Assembly (NCBI GenBank): GCA_904418845.1
Contig: CAJFQC010000001.1
Coordinates: forward strand, 62,001 to 126,000
DNA length: 64,000 nt
Direction of reading: 5' to 3'
DNA from: an uncultured Ruminococcus sp.
GTDB lineage: Bacteria > Bacillota > Clostridia > Lachnospirales > Lachnospiraceae
In this document: one piece after another, positions 25,942 to 35,719 of the stretch
Layout of the letters: every line of letters starts with the position of its first letter
How positions within the stretch are numbered: position 1 is the stretch's first letter
Notes under the pieces: generated by a model
What the model saw: only the letters and a program-made list of their open reading frames with translations
Told to the model about the DNA's origin: nothing
Databases searched by the model: none
Made by a program: the position numbers and the translations under genes

Positions 25942-27828
25942 ATGAAAGCCGTAAGAAGATACGAGGAGGGGCTGATGTGGCTGCTCCTGATTTTCATGAT
26001 GGTGTATCCTTTTATCATGGGCTTCCATGTGGAGGAACCCTCGGGGATTGCAAGAGACTATTTTGTCAAAAAAACAGGATATGTAAGCGATATCTTCCAG
26101 TATTACAAAGAGGCTGCGCTGATCATATTCTCTGTCGCGCTTACAGTTCTTCTGTGCGCCGGGGCGGCTCTGGCGTCCGTTGTGGAGGAAAAACTGCCAG
26201 AGAGATACCGGATCGACGGGAAGGTGCTCGGCCTGACAGGAGTGTTTCTCCTTCTGAATATACTCTCCTGTGCGCTCGGAGAGTACAGGGAGTATGCTCT
26301 TATGGGGCTCTTCCTTGATTATGAGGGGCTTGCCGCTCTTGTCGGATATGCGGTCCTGTTCCTTGCCGGATATATTCTGCTCGGCAGCGGGAGGGGCATG
26401 AGCGCGGCGCTCGCCGGCGTCAGGGGACTGACTGTGCTGATCCTTATATGGGCGTGTGTGGAATGTATGGCCGGTCCGGTCTTTAATATCAGAGAGGCGG
26501 CTTTGGCGCTGACTCCGGCGCGGTATGAGCATCTTCTTGACAATGTCTGGATAGATTATCACGGCAGCCTCGCCGTGACTTTTTCCAATCCGGGGTATTT
26601 CGGCGGTCTGTGCGCTCTTTTATGCCCTGTTCTCTACGGTGTCTCTGTCATGGGAAGAAGACGACGGCTGTGCGCGTTTGACGCGGTTCTTGCGGGCGGG
26701 CTCTTTTTTTGTATCGTCATGTCCGGCTCGTCAGGGGCGATGTATGCGGCAGCGGCTGCTCTGGCGGCGGAGACAGTATGCATCGTGCGGGTGAAACGGC
26801 GCTCTGCCAGGTACTGGTCTGTCCTAGCGTTTGCAGCGGCAGCGGCGGTGTCCTTCCTCGCCATGGGGAATACGCAGATTATGAAGGGAGAGTCGGCAGC
26901 GGCACGCCTTGGGGGATCGGTTGTGAACAGCCAGTATGAAAAAGGGGAGAGTGTATTTACCGTGGATCGGATTACGCTGACTGACGGGGAACTGCTTATC
27001 GAATCCGGGGACAGGGCGCTCAATGTGTGTGTGAAAGAAGGAGCTTCCGGGACAGGGCTTGAAGATATCAGATTTTCGGACGGCGATGGAAAGGAGATAG
27101 GTCTGACAGAGAAAGGGGGCTTTTTTCAGCTGGGGAACGGATATGAGGAGGTATCGGCCTGCTTTGAAGAGGAGACGCTCATCCTTGATCTGGGATATCA
27201 GGACCCACTTGAATTTTACTGTTATGACGGGACGCTGTACTATGTTGACTTTAACGGGAGCCTGCTTTCGTCCATCAGCCAGCCGGAGATGAAGGCGATG
27301 GAGGCTTTTTATCATCTGTTTACAGGCAGGGGATATATCTGGGTGTCCAGTCTGCCGATTTTGAAAGAGTGTCTTTTCCTCGGTAAGGGTGTCGGGGTCT
27401 TTCCGTTTTGCTTCCCGCAGTCCGAGGTGGCGGGCATGTTAAATGTCCACGGGAGTGCGGATTATTGTATCGAGATCGCCCACAGCTGGTATCTGCAGAC
27501 AGCGGTGAACGGCGGGGTGACCGCGCTTTTCTGTCTGATCGGGCTCTTTCTGATTCATCTGTATCGGGGCGTGAGGATGTACGCCGTGTCTAAGCGCGGG
27601 AAACCGGCCCGTGCCGGAACAAAGGACGGAACACAGGCATTCCGCGGCGGCACGGAGGGCGGCAGGGAAGCCGGATGCGCTTTGTTCTTCGGTCTGCTTG
27701 CATTTCAGATTGCGGGAATCGTCAATAACAGCGCGGTTACCACAGCCCCGGTATTCTGGATATTATTCGGGTGCAGTATGGGTTATCTGGTGAAGCAGAG
27801 GGAACGGGCAGAGAAATCCGTCGAATGA
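25942..27828 (+). CDS. O-antigen-ligase/Wzy-like polytopic membrane protein
   Basis: A 628-residue membrane protein with about eight N-terminal helices, a large extracellular domain (roughly 320-450) and further helices. The block HSWYLQTAVNGGVTALFCLI, followed by a long helix, is typical of the Wzy_C/O-antigen ligase family, which joins or polymerises undecaprenyl-linked glycans. The soluble insert has beta-rich character. The track start is a GTG within the ribosome site. ATG 25942, after GGGAGGGAGAAAGACT, is chosen. Next to LCP and sortase genes it suggests a glycopolymer function, which is inference. Confidence 0.7.
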   Translation: MKAVRRYEEGLMWLLLIFMMVYPFIMGFHVEEPSGIARDYFVKKTGYVSDIFQYYKEAALIIFSVALTVLLCAGAALASVVEEKLPERYRIDGKVLGLTGVFLLLNILSCALGEYREYALMGLFLDYEGLAALVGYAVLFLAGYILLGSGRGMSAALAGVRGLTVLILIWACVECMAGPVFNIREAALALTPARYEHLLDNVWIDYHGSLAVTFSNPGYFGGLCALLCPVLYGVSVMGRRRRLCAFDAVLAGGLFFCIVMSGSSGAMYAAAAALAAETVCIVRVKRRSARYWSVLAFAAAAAVSFLAMGNTQIMKGESAAARLGGSVVNSQYEKGESVFTVDRITLTDGELLIESGDRALNVCVKEGASGTGLEDIRFSDGDGKEIGLTEKGGFFQLGNGYEEVSACFEEETLILDLGYQDPLEFYCYDGTLYYVDFNGSLLSSISQPEMKAMEAFYHLFTGRGYIWVSSLPILKECLFLGKGVGVFPFCFPQSEVAGMLNVHGSADYCIEIAHSWYLQTAVNGGVTALFCLIGLFLIHLYRGVRMYAVSKRGKPARAGTKDGTQAFRGGTEGGREAGCALFFGLLAFQIAGIVNNSAVTTAPVFWILFGCSMGYLVKQRERAEKSVE

Positions 27829-27857
27829 GTGTCGAACGATTCCGAACAAAAAAAGTT

Positions 27858-27887
27858 CTAAATTTATGTCTTATCGCATAAATTTAG
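27858..27887. other. Perfect inverted repeat before the SSB-like gene
   Basis: CTAAATTTATG and CATAAATTTAG flank an eight-base loop. On the minus strand a T-run follows, but no minus gene needs a terminator here. Possible operator or 5' UTR hairpin. Confidence 0.4.
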
Positions 27888-27933
27888 TAGTGACTCAAAA
27901 AATACCGGAAAGAGGAAGGGAGAGCTACAGATT

Positions 27934-28563
27934 ATGTCAGATAAGATCATTGAGAACAATCAGGTAACAGTCATAGGGATGGTGGTGTCGGAGTTTACAT
28001 ACAGCCATGAGGTGTTTGGAGAGGGATTCTACATGGTGGATATCCTTGTGAAACGGCTGAGCAGTTCAAATGACAGGATCCCAGTGATGGTGTCGGAGCG
28101 TCTCATCGACGTGACAGAGGATTACAGAGGAAAATGTATTATGGTATCCGGGCAGTTCCGGTCGTACAACCGGCACGAGGAACAGAAAAACAGGCTGGTT
28201 CTCTCCGTGTTTGCCAGGGAGATCGAGTTTATTGACGAAGAGCCGGATGGAGCGAGGACGAATCACATTCTTTTAGAAGGATATATGTGTAAACGGCCTG
28301 TGTACCGCAAGACCCCTCTTGGAAGGGAGATCGCGGATCTTCTGCTGGCGGTCAACCGTCCCTACGGGAAATCAGATTACATCCCCTGCATCTGCTGGGG
28401 GAGAAACGCCAGATATGCATCAGGATTTGAAGTGGGAGAGCATGTGCGTATACTGGGAAGGATTCAGAGCAGAGAATATGTGAAAAAGCTGTCAGAGACA
28501 GAGACAGAGACGAGAACAGCGTACGAAGTATCTGTCAGTAAGCTTGAGTGTATAGATGAATAG
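27934..28563 (+). CDS. Single-stranded DNA-binding-like protein with two OB folds
   Basis: A 209-residue protein made of two SSB-type OB-fold repeats. Repeat one covers about 8-98 (NQVTVIGMVVSEFTYSHEVF ... MVSGQFRSYNR). Repeat two covers about 108-205 (NHILLEGYMCKRPVYRKTPL ... HVRILGRIQSREY), closest to ordinary SSB through GREIADLLLAVNR and YIPCICWGRNA. It lacks the acidic C-terminal tip that recruits partners in canonical SSB and is not in the rpsF-ssb-rpsR context, so it is a paralogue. Role unknown. It could bind single-stranded DNA or prime/repair intermediates. Confidence 0.75.
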   Translation: MSDKIIENNQVTVIGMVVSEFTYSHEVFGEGFYMVDILVKRLSSSNDRIPVMVSERLIDVTEDYRGKCIMVSGQFRSYNRHEEQKNRLVLSVFAREIEFIDEEPDGARTNHILLEGYMCKRPVYRKTPLGREIADLLLAVNRPYGKSDYIPCICWGRNARYASGFEVGEHVRILGRIQSREYVKKLSETETETRTAYEVSVSKLECIDE

Positions 28564-28575
28564 AACCATTGATTT

Positions 28576-28622
28576 AGGGTATCATGTGTTGAGATAACAA
28601 CTCAAATGTGATATCCTTTTTT
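28576..28622 (+). terminator. Terminator after the SSB-like gene
   Basis: Imperfect stem (GGGTATCA...TTGAG with CTCAA...TGATATCC) followed by six T. Confidence 0.65.
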
Positions 28623-28695
28623 ATATCGGAAAGTCCTTTGGACTGGCACATGATATGAAAAGTGAAGGGAAATACTAAACAGGAGGAACATGACT

Positions 28696-29454
28696 ATGGT
28701 AAGGATATTGCTGCATGGATGTAACGGAAAGATGGGAAGGATGATCACAGAGATTGCCAAATCGGATGAAAATGTGAAGATCGCCGCAGGTGTGGATACA
28801 TATACCGGGATTCCCAATGATTATCCGGTGTTTGATTCTGTTGAAAAGTGCAATGTGGATGTTGAGGTGGCAGTTGATTTTTCAAATGCAGGGGCAATAG
28901 ATGCGCTCATCGACTATTGTGTGGAGAAGAAGCTTCCCCTGGTCCTCTGCACAACCGGTCTGTCGGAAGAACAGCTTGGTAAGATTACTGAGGCGTCAAA
29001 AAAGATTGCTGTCCTTAAGTCGGCGAACATGTCTCTTGGGATCAACCTGCTCTTAAAGCTTTTACAGGACGCGGCAAAGGTGCTCGCTCCCGCAGGATAT
29101 GATGTGGAGCTGGCAGAACGCCACCACAATCAGAAGGTGGATGCTCCCAGCGGAACAGCGCTTGCTCTTGCCGACTCTGTAAATGAGGCGCTGAACAATG
29201 AATATCATTATGTGTACGACAGAAGCCGGGTGAGACAGAAAAGAGAGAAAAAAGAGATCGGTATCAGCGTGGTGCGGGGCGGCACCATTGTGGGAGAGCA
29301 TGAGGTGATTTTCGCGGGTACGGACGAGGTAATCGAGTTCAAACACACAGCGTATTCAAGAAGTGTTTTTGCCAAAGGAGCTGTGGAGGCCGGCAAGTTT
29401 CTCGCGGGCAGGGCTCCGGGAATGTATGATATGGGAGACGTAGTCGGGCTGTAA
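28696..29454 (+). CDS. dapB: 4-hydroxy-tetrahydrodipicolinate reductase
   Basis: NAD(P)H-dependent reductase of the lysine/diaminopimelate pathway. The 252-residue protein has the dinucleotide loop LLHGCNGKMGRM, the active-site block ELAERHHNQKVDAPSGTAL and the C-terminal substrate region (VGEHEVIFAGTDEVIEFKHT). ATG 28696 sits nine bases after AGGAGG. The track start six bases earlier would leave a spacing of three. It stands alone, without dapA, and is followed by a sigma factor gene. Confidence 0.95.
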   Translation: MVRILLHGCNGKMGRMITEIAKSDENVKIAAGVDTYTGIPNDYPVFDSVEKCNVDVEVAVDFSNAGAIDALIDYCVEKKLPLVLCTTGLSEEQLGKITEASKKIAVLKSANMSLGINLLLKLLQDAAKVLAPAGYDVELAERHHNQKVDAPSGTALALADSVNEALNNEYHYVYDRSRVRQKREKKEIGISVVRGGTIVGEHEVIFAGTDEVIEFKHTAYSRSVFAKGAVEAGKFLAGRAPGMYDMGDVVGL

Positions 29455-29488
29455 GAAGCTGTATTGTCATATATTATGAGGAAGGAAT

Positions 29489-30325
29489 ATGGAAAAGGAA
29501 CAGTATACAATGACAAATGAAGAGGTGTCCGAACCGCTTAAAATCTATCTTCAGGAGATCGGCCGGATTCCCCTTCTTACAGAAGAGGAAGAAAAGGAGC
29601 TCGACAAAAGGCTTGCCGGGGGAGATACATCGGCAAGGCAGAGGCTTGAAGAGGGCAATCTCCGTCTGGTAGTTTCTCTGGCGAAGCATTATACAGGAAG
29701 AGGAGTTCCGCTTTTGGATCTTATTCAGGAAGGAAACATGGGGCTGATGCACGCGGCGGAGAAGTATGATCATACAAAGGAGAACCGCTTCTCCACCTAC
29801 GCCTCATGGTGGATCAAAGAGGCCATGCAAAGAGCCATTGACCAGCAGTCCAGAGAAATCCGCGTTCCTGTCCATGTGGCAGAGAATATGAAGAAAGTAC
29901 AGCGCGCGTCAAGAGAGCTCCAGCAGGAGCTGGGCCGGGACGCGTCTGCCGAGGAGATTGCGGGCAGGCTGGGATACCGCACAGCAGAGGAAGTAAGAGA
30001 CATCCTCAGCTATTTTCAGACTCCGGTGTCTCTTGAGACTCCCATCGGCGAGGGCGGTGAGGACAGCATTCAGGATATGGTGGAAGATAAGACAGAGACC
30101 ACCCCTGAGGAGGCCATGAATATCCTCGTACAGAAGGAAGAGGTAAAGGAACTTCTGGAAACATTGAACGGCAGAGAGCAGGAGGTGATCCGTCTGCGGT
30201 ATGGTCTTGGGGACGGAAAAACGCATACATTGGAAGAGATCGGCGGAAGGCTTGGCATTACCAGGGAGAGAGTCCGCCAGATTGAAGCGCGCGCCATGGA
30301 AAAATTGAGGAAAAATGCAAAATAG
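29489..30325 (+). CDS. RNA polymerase sigma factor, sigma-70 family (group 2-like)
   Basis: A 278-residue sigma factor with regions 1.2 to 4 but without the acidic region 1.1 of the housekeeping factor. Visible blocks: [11 protein letters not shown]-like 1.2 ([17 protein letters not shown]), region 2 ([20 protein letters not shown], then [17 protein letters not shown]), region 3 ([20 protein letters not shown]) and region 4 ([20 protein letters not shown], then [17 protein letters not shown]). The promoter-reading residues in 2.4 resemble but do not equal those of SigA. Likely an alternative primary-like factor for stress or stationary phase. The regulon cannot be read from sequence. Confidence 0.88.
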   Translation: MEKEQYTMTNEEVSEPLKIYLQEIGRIPLLTEEEEKELDKRLAGGDTSARQRLEEGNLRLVVSLAKHYTGRGVPLLDLIQEGNMGLMHAAEKYDHTKENRFSTYASWWIKEAMQRAIDQQSREIRVPVHVAENMKKVQRASRELQQELGRDASAEEIAGRLGYRTAEEVRDILSYFQTPVSLETPIGEGGEDSIQDMVEDKTETTPEEAMNILVQKEEVKELLETLNGREQEVIRLRYGLGDGKTHTLEEIGGRLGITRERVRQIEARAMEKLRKNAK

Positions 30326-30406
30326 AGACCTTCCCGTGTATAAATATTGGAAAATGTGCAGATAGTAGAGGTACAACAATATTTATGGAAAGGGAGATTA
30401 CCTATT

Positions 30407-30763
30407 ATGAAGAAAATGAAAAAACTTCTTTTGCTCATGACGTGCGCCTTTGTACTGATGGGAGTCAGTGCCTGTGGCAACAAGAACGACGCCACCAACG
30501 GGGCGGATCAGACGACAACTGACGATAAAACGACAGGAGACAATGTGAACAACAATGATACGGCAAATGATAATACAGATACAAATGACCGTACAATGAA
30601 TGACGCCACAGAAGGCGATGGGGTTCTTGATAATGCGGTAGACGACGTGACAGACGGCGTGGACCGGGTGACAGATGATGTGACAGACGGCGTGGATAAA
30701 GCCACGGATCATATGACAGAGGATAACGGAGTACAGAAGGATACAGATAATAACAACCGTTAA
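30407..30763 (+). CDS. Small Asp/Thr-rich lipoprotein with 11-residue repeats
   Basis: A 118-residue predicted lipoprotein. A basic N-terminus and hydrophobic core end in the lipobox GVSAC, with Cys at about residue 23. The mature part is low-complexity (Asn, Asp, Thr) and carries two near-identical 11-residue repeats (VTDGVDRVTDD, VTDGVDKATDH) likely to form an amphipathic helix. The track start adds 20 residues upstream of the AAAGGGAG ribosome site. ATG 30407 is chosen. No function is recognised. Confidence 0.7.
   Translation: MKKMKKLLLLMTCAFVLMGVSACGNKNDATNGADQTTTDDKTTGDNVNNNDTANDNTDTNDRTMNDATEGDGVLDNAVDDVTDGVDRVTDDVTDGVDKATDHMTEDNGVQKDTDNNNR
30644..30696 (+). repeat. Two 33-nt-period repeats in the lipoprotein gene
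   Basis: GAYGTGACAGACGGCGTGGA occurs at 30644-30663 and 30677-30696, one difference between copies, exactly 33 bases apart and in frame. Confidence 0.75.
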
Positions 30764-30782
30764 TGAGACTCTGACCGACATG

Positions 30783-30836
30783 CAGCGCCGGAGGAAGTGC
30801 CTTGAAAGCAGACACTTTGCCGGCGCTGTTTATATT
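30783..30836 (+). terminator. Terminator after the lipoprotein gene
   Basis: CAGCGCCGG...GAAGTG pairs with CACTT...CCGGCGCTG and is followed by TTTATATTT. The stem is long and GC-rich, the T-run short. Confidence 0.6.
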
Positions 30837-30860
30837 TAAAGAAAAGGAAGGAGAAAACAG

Positions 30861-31640
30861 ATGAGATTTCGTCCATGCATTGATATACATAACGGCAAAG
30901 TAAAACAGATTGTGGGCGGAAGCCTGCGGGATGAGGAGGACAGCGCCCGGACGAATTTTTCTTCCGAGATGGGCGCAGCTCATTATGCGAAGCTGTATAA
31001 AAGGGACGGATTAAAAGGAGGACATATTATTCTTCTTAATCATGCCGGCTCAGGGTATTATGAGAGCACAAGGCGTCAGGCGCTTATGGCTCTCGGATCT
31101 TATCCCGGCGGAATGCAGATCGGAGGCGGCATCACCGCGGATAATGCCAAGGAGTATCTTGAAGCGGGGGCGAGCCATGTGATCGTCACGTCCTATGTAT
31201 TCCGGGGCGGCGCTTTGTGCCGGGAGAATCTGGAAAAGCTGGCGGCGGCTGTGGGAAAAGAGCACATTGTTCTCGACTTAAGCTGCCGGAAGAAGGACGG
31301 GGCTTACTATGTGGTGACAGACCGCTGGCAGAAGTTTACAGATATGCGGATCGACCGTGAGACGCTGGACAGACTGGCAGGATACTGCGATGAGTTCCTG
31401 ATTCACGGTGTTGATGTGGAAGGAAAGCGCTCTGGAATGGAGGAAGAACTGGTACATATGCTGGGTGAATGGCAGGGAGTGATGCAGGGGATTTCTGTTA
31501 CATACGCGGGTGGCATCGGCTCGTTAGAAGATCTGGAGCAGTTCCGGCAGATCAGCGGGGAACGGCTGGACTTTACGATCGGGAGCGCGCTGGATCTGTT
31601 CGGGGGAGAGATTCCGTATGAGACGGTTATTCACATTTGA
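30861..31640 (+). CDS. hisA: Phosphoribosylformimino-AICAR ribotide isomerase, eukaryote type
   Basis: Fourth-step isomerase of histidine synthesis, a (beta/alpha)8 barrel. The 259-residue protein begins MRFRPCIDIHNGKVKQIVGG with the catalytic Asp in the first strand, and carries the phosphate-binding MQIGGGITADNAKEYLEAGA and TYAGGIGSLEDLEQF. Several segments (SSEMGAAHYAKLYKRDGLKG, HGVDVEGKRSG) follow the plant/fungal HIS6 pattern and not the common bacterial HisA. No other his gene lies nearby. Confidence 0.85.
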   Translation: MRFRPCIDIHNGKVKQIVGGSLRDEEDSARTNFSSEMGAAHYAKLYKRDGLKGGHIILLNHAGSGYYESTRRQALMALGSYPGGMQIGGGITADNAKEYLEAGASHVIVTSYVFRGGALCRENLEKLAAAVGKEHIVLDLSCRKKDGAYYVVTDRWQKFTDMRIDRETLDRLAGYCDEFLIHGVDVEGKRSGMEEELVHMLGEWQGVMQGISVTYAGGIGSLEDLEQFRQISGERLDFTIGSALDLFGGEIPYETVIHI

Positions 31641-31736
31641 CTTTCCGGGTATGCAGCCTTATGCGGGCATGGTCTGCTTTCGCGTTTGATAGATGGCTGA
31701 ACTGTCGCGGCAAAATGTTAACAACTTATGAATTGG

Positions 31737-31765
31737 TTGAATTACCCACCACTTAGTGTTACAAT
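31737..31765 (+). promoter_or_regulatory. secA promoter
   Basis: TTGAAT, 17-base spacer, TACAAT, about 60 bases before secA. Confidence 0.65.
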
Positions 31766-31830
31766 GGATAGCATGGTGGCGTCAGTCTTTGCGCCGGCGC
31801 CAAATCTATATAAGGAGCTAATTGCGAAGT

Positions 31831-34422
31831 ATGGGGATTATAGAGAAGATCTTCGGCACTCACAGCGAGAATGAACTGAAACGTATCTATCCGATCGTGG
31901 ACAGGGTCGAGGCGCTGGAGCCGGAGATAAAAGCGCTGTCTGACGAAGAGCTTAGAGGAAAGACGAGAGAGTTCAAGGACCGCTTGAGCGAAGGCGAGAC
32001 TTTGGATGATATCCTTCCCGAAGCATATGCAGTTGTGCGCGAGGCTGCGTACAGAAGCATCGGCATGCGTCATTACAGAGTGCAGATCATCGGCGGCATC
32101 ATCCTTCATCAGGGACGTATCGCAGAGATGAAGACAGGAGAAGGCAAGACGCTGGTATCCACACTGCCGGCTTACTTAAACGCACTTGCCGGGCAGGGCG
32201 TGCACATTGTTACGGTCAACGATTATCTGGCAAAACGTGATGCGGAGTGGATGGGAAAGGTACATGAGTTCCTTGGTCTTACGGTAGGCGTTGTCTTAAA
32301 CAGTATGGACAACAAGGAGCGCCGCGCCGCGTATGACTGCGATATCACCTATGTGACGAACAACGAACTGGGATTTGACTATCTCCGTGACAACATGGTC
32401 ATATACAAGGAGCAGCTCGTACAGAGAGGGCTTCATTTTGCCATCATTGACGAGGTTGACTCCGTGCTGATTGACGAGGCAAGAACACCGCTTATCATTT
32501 CCGGGCAGAGCGGGAAGTCCACGAAGCTTTACGAGGCGTGTGATATCCTGGCCCGCCAGCTTGAGAGAGGCGAGGCGAGCGGAGAGTTCTCCAAGATGAA
32601 TGCCATCATGGGAGAGGATATCGAGGAGACAGGAGATTTCATTGTAAATGAGAAGGAAAAGGCAATCAACCTGACAGAGGACGGCGTGAAGAAGGTGGAG
32701 AAATTCTTCCACATCGAAAATCTTGCCGATCCCGAGAACTTAGAAATCCAGCATAATATCATCCTTGCGCTTCGTGCCCACAATCTGATGTTCAAGGATC
32801 AGGATTACGTGGTGACGCCGGAAGGTGAAGTTATGATCGTGGATGAGTTCACCGGACGTATCATGCCGGGGCGCCGTTATTCTGACGGGCTTCATCAGGC
32901 GATCGAGGCGAAGGAACACGTGAAGGTGCGCAGGGAGAGCAAGACACTGGCGACGATCACTTTCCAGAACCTGTTTAATAAGTTTGAGAAAAAGAGCGGC
33001 ATGACAGGTACAGCTCTTACGGAAGAAAAAGAGTTCCGCGACATTTACGGAATGGATGTTATCGAGATTCCGACAAACGTACCGGTACAGAGGGTGGATC
33101 TTGAGGACGCTGTATACAAGACAAAGAGAGAAAAATATAAAGCAGTTGTCGAAGAGGTGAAGAGAGCCCACGCAACAGGACAGCCCGTTCTGGTAGGTAC
33201 GATCACCATCGAGGTGTCAGAGCTTCTGAGCGGCATGCTGAAAAAAGAAGGAATCAGGCACAATGTCCTCAACGCAAAATATCATGAGCAGGAGGCGGCT
33301 ATCGTTGCTGATGCCGGACTTCACGGGGCAGTGACTATCGCGACAAATATGGCGGGCCGTGGTACGGACATCAAGCTGGACGACGATGCAAGGGCGGCAG
33401 GCGGACTGAAGATCATCGGTACGGAGAGGCATGAGTCCAGGCGTATCGACAACCAGCTCCGCGGACGTTCCGGCCGTCAGGGTGATCCGGGAGAATCACG
33501 CTTTTATATTTCCCTTGAGGATGACCTGCTCAGACTGTTCGGATCAGACCGTCTCATGGGCGTGTTCAATGCCCTTGGTGTGGCTGACGGCGAGCAGATT
33601 GAGCATAAGATGTTATCCAATGCCATCGAGACGGCGCAGAAGAAGCTGGAGATCAACAACTTCGGCATCCGTAAGAATCTTCTTGAGTACGACCAGGTTA
33701 TGAATGAGCAGAGGGAGATCATTTACGCGGAGAGACGGCGCGTGCTGGACGGAGAGAGCATGCGCGATACCGTTTACAATATGATCACGGAATATGTGGA
33801 AAATATCACAGACCGTTTTGCTTCACCTGAGGCAGATGCAGAAAACTGGGATATCAAAGGACTGGATGTAAACCTTCATGCGGTGATCCCGCAGATGGAG
33901 CTCCCGGATGCGGCAGAGTGTAAGGGTATGCACCAGAAGGAATTAAAGCATATGATTAAGGAACGCGCCGTGAAGGCTTATGAGGCAAAAGAGGCAGAGT
34001 TCCCGGAGACCGAACAGATCCGTGAGATTGAGCGCGTGGTGCTCTTGAAAGTCATTGACGCGAGATGGATGGATCATATCGACGACATGGACCAGCTCCG
34101 TCAGGGTATCGGCCTCCAGGCGTATGGACAGAGAGATCCTCTTGTTGAATACAAGATGACAGGATATAATATGTTCGGAGAGATGACGGACATGATCGCG
34201 GAGACAACCATCCGCACGCTGTTCAATATCCGCGTTGAGCAGAAGGTGGAGAGAGAAGAGGTGGCGAAGGTGACAGGCACGAACAAAGATGAGAGTGCTG
34301 TGCGCGCGCCGAAAAAACGGGAAGAGAAGAAAATCTACCCGAACGATCCGTGCCCGTGCGGGAGCGGCAAGAAATATAAGCAGTGCTGCGGCCGGAAGCA
34401 GCTTGGCGCGAACAAGGCGTAA
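31831..34422 (+). CDS. secA: Preprotein translocase ATPase SecA
   Basis: Motor that drives secretory proteins through SecYEG. The 863-residue protein has the N-terminal family start [19 protein letters not shown], Walker A MKTGEGKT at about 100-107, DEVD in [18 protein letters not shown], the preprotein cross-linking domain, the second nucleotide fold ([26 protein letters not shown]) and a C-terminal zinc motif [15 protein letters not shown] that binds SecB or ribosomes. The start is ambiguous: AAGGAG lies 13 bases before this ATG but four bases before an in-frame TTG at 31822. Confidence 0.97.
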   Translation: MGIIEKIFGTHSENELKRIYPIVDRVEALEPEIKALSDEELRGKTREFKDRLSEGETLDDILPEAYAVVREAAYRSIGMRHYRVQIIGGIILHQGRIAEMKTGEGKTLVSTLPAYLNALAGQGVHIVTVNDYLAKRDAEWMGKVHEFLGLTVGVVLNSMDNKERRAAYDCDITYVTNNELGFDYLRDNMVIYKEQLVQRGLHFAIIDEVDSVLIDEARTPLIISGQSGKSTKLYEACDILARQLERGEASGEFSKMNAIMGEDIEETGDFIVNEKEKAINLTEDGVKKVEKFFHIENLADPENLEIQHNIILALRAHNLMFKDQDYVVTPEGEVMIVDEFTGRIMPGRRYSDGLHQAIEAKEHVKVRRESKTLATITFQNLFNKFEKKSGMTGTALTEEKEFRDIYGMDVIEIPTNVPVQRVDLEDAVYKTKREKYKAVVEEVKRAHATGQPVLVGTITIEVSELLSGMLKKEGIRHNVLNAKYHEQEAAIVADAGLHGAVTIATNMAGRGTDIKLDDDARAAGGLKIIGTERHESRRIDNQLRGRSGRQGDPGESRFYISLEDDLLRLFGSDRLMGVFNALGVADGEQIEHKMLSNAIETAQKKLEINNFGIRKNLLEYDQVMNEQREIIYAERRRVLDGESMRDTVYNMITEYVENITDRFASPEADAENWDIKGLDVNLHAVIPQMELPDAAECKGMHQKELKHMIKERAVKAYEAKEAEFPETEQIREIERVVLLKVIDARWMDHIDDMDQLRQGIGLQAYGQRDPLVEYKMTGYNMFGEMTDMIAETTIRTLFNIRVEQKVEREEVAKVTGTNKDESAVRAPKKREEKKIYPNDPCPCGSGKKYKQCCGRKQLGANKA

Positions 34423-34512
34423 GCCGCAGTTCAAGCCTTATTGCGGGACCGTTCTGTGAGATTGGTTTAGTGTGAAAAGTATTAAAATATAATCATGAAA
34501 GAGGTGAATAAG

Positions 34513-35632
34513 GTGGTTTTATTAGATGAATTAAAGTCAAAACTGACTGCATATGAAGAACCGCTGAAAGATCTGAGGGATTCACTTTGACTTAGCTTCA
34601 AAGAAGCTAAGAGTGGAGGAGCTCCAGAAGCGTTTGGAGGAGCCGGGATTCTGGGATGACCCGGAAGTATCCCAGCAGGTTATGAAAGAGTTAAAAGGGC
34701 TTCAGGATTCTGTCAAGGAGATCGAGAAGCTGTATTCCGACTATGAGGATATGCTTCTCCTTATCGAGATGAGCGAGGAGGAGCCCGATGAGGACACGAC
34801 AGCAGAGATAGAGGAGGAACTGGCGCAGTTTGAAGAGAAATTCGAGGAACTGCGGATCGGTACTCTTCTGACCGGACCTTACGACAGGGACAATGCCATC
34901 GTAACACTCCATGCCGGCGCAGGGGGAACAGAGTCCTGCGACTGGGCGGGCATGCTGTACCGCATGTATACAAGATGGGCGGAGAAGAAAGGCTATGACG
35001 TGGAAGTCCTGGATTATCTGGAAGGAGACGTTGCGGGGATCAAAGGGGTGACCTTTGAGGTGAGGGGAGAGAATGCCTACGGGTATCTCCGCTCGGAAAA
35101 AGGAGTGCACCGTCTCGTGCGCATCTCTCCGTTCAACGCGGCGGGAAAGCGCCAGACTTCTTTTGCCTCCTGCGATGTGATACCGGATATTGAGGAGGAT
35201 ATCGACATTGAGATCAATGATGATGAGCTGAAGATCGACACTTACCGCTCCAGCGGAGCAGGCGGCCAGCATATCAACAAGACATCATCGGCAGTGCGTA
35301 TCACCCATCTTCCCACGGGGATCGTGGTGCAGTGCCAGAATGAGCGTTCCCAGCATATGAACAAAGATAAGGCGATGCAGATGTTAAGGTCCAAGCTGTA
35401 TCTGATGAAACAGCAGGAGCAGGCGGAGAAGATGTCCGACATCAGAGGTGAGGTCCGTGACATTAATTTCGGAAACCAGATCCGTTCTTATGTCATGCAG
35501 CCTTATACACTTGTGAAGGACCACAGGACGAACGCGGAGATCAGCAATGTGGGGGCTGTTATGGACGGCAGCATCGACCCGTTTATCAACGCATATTTGA
35601 GCGCAGATACACAGCAGGCGCCCGGAGAATAA
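34513..35632 (+). CDS. prfB: Peptide chain release factor 2, with programmed +1 frameshift
   Basis: Recognises UGA and UAA stops and triggers peptide release. Translation starts at GTG 34513, six bases after GAGGTG, runs 25 codons to CTT, meets TGA at 34588, and continues in the +1 frame (skipping the T at 34588) as DLASKKLRVEE. The classic shift site CTTTGAC is present, with AGGGA as internal Shine-Dalgarno a few bases upstream. The 372-residue product has the SPF stop-recognition tripeptide at 205-207 and GGQ at 250-252, as in E. coli RF2. The ORF track shows only the second frame. Confidence 0.95.
34585..34591 (+). promoter_or_regulatory. prfB +1 frameshift site
   Basis: CTTTGAC: CUU slips to UUU at an in-frame, poorly read UGA. 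The upstream AGGGA stimulates the shift. This autoregulates RF2 level. Confidence 0.93.
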
Positions 35633-35719
35633 GCCGGGAGCCTGTTTCGGCTACTATGGAGGATACAAGAAGTTTAAAAACTTCATTTACTAAAGGAAAG
35701 TACAGGAAGGGAGAAAATA

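Noticed and set aside
28564-28695. Lysine riboswitch upstream of dapB
   Set aside because: The gap is too short and contains only a terminator and ribosome site.
35633-35719. T-box or threonine leader before hom
   Set aside because: Only 87 bases, with no T-box sequence, Thr-codon run or terminator.
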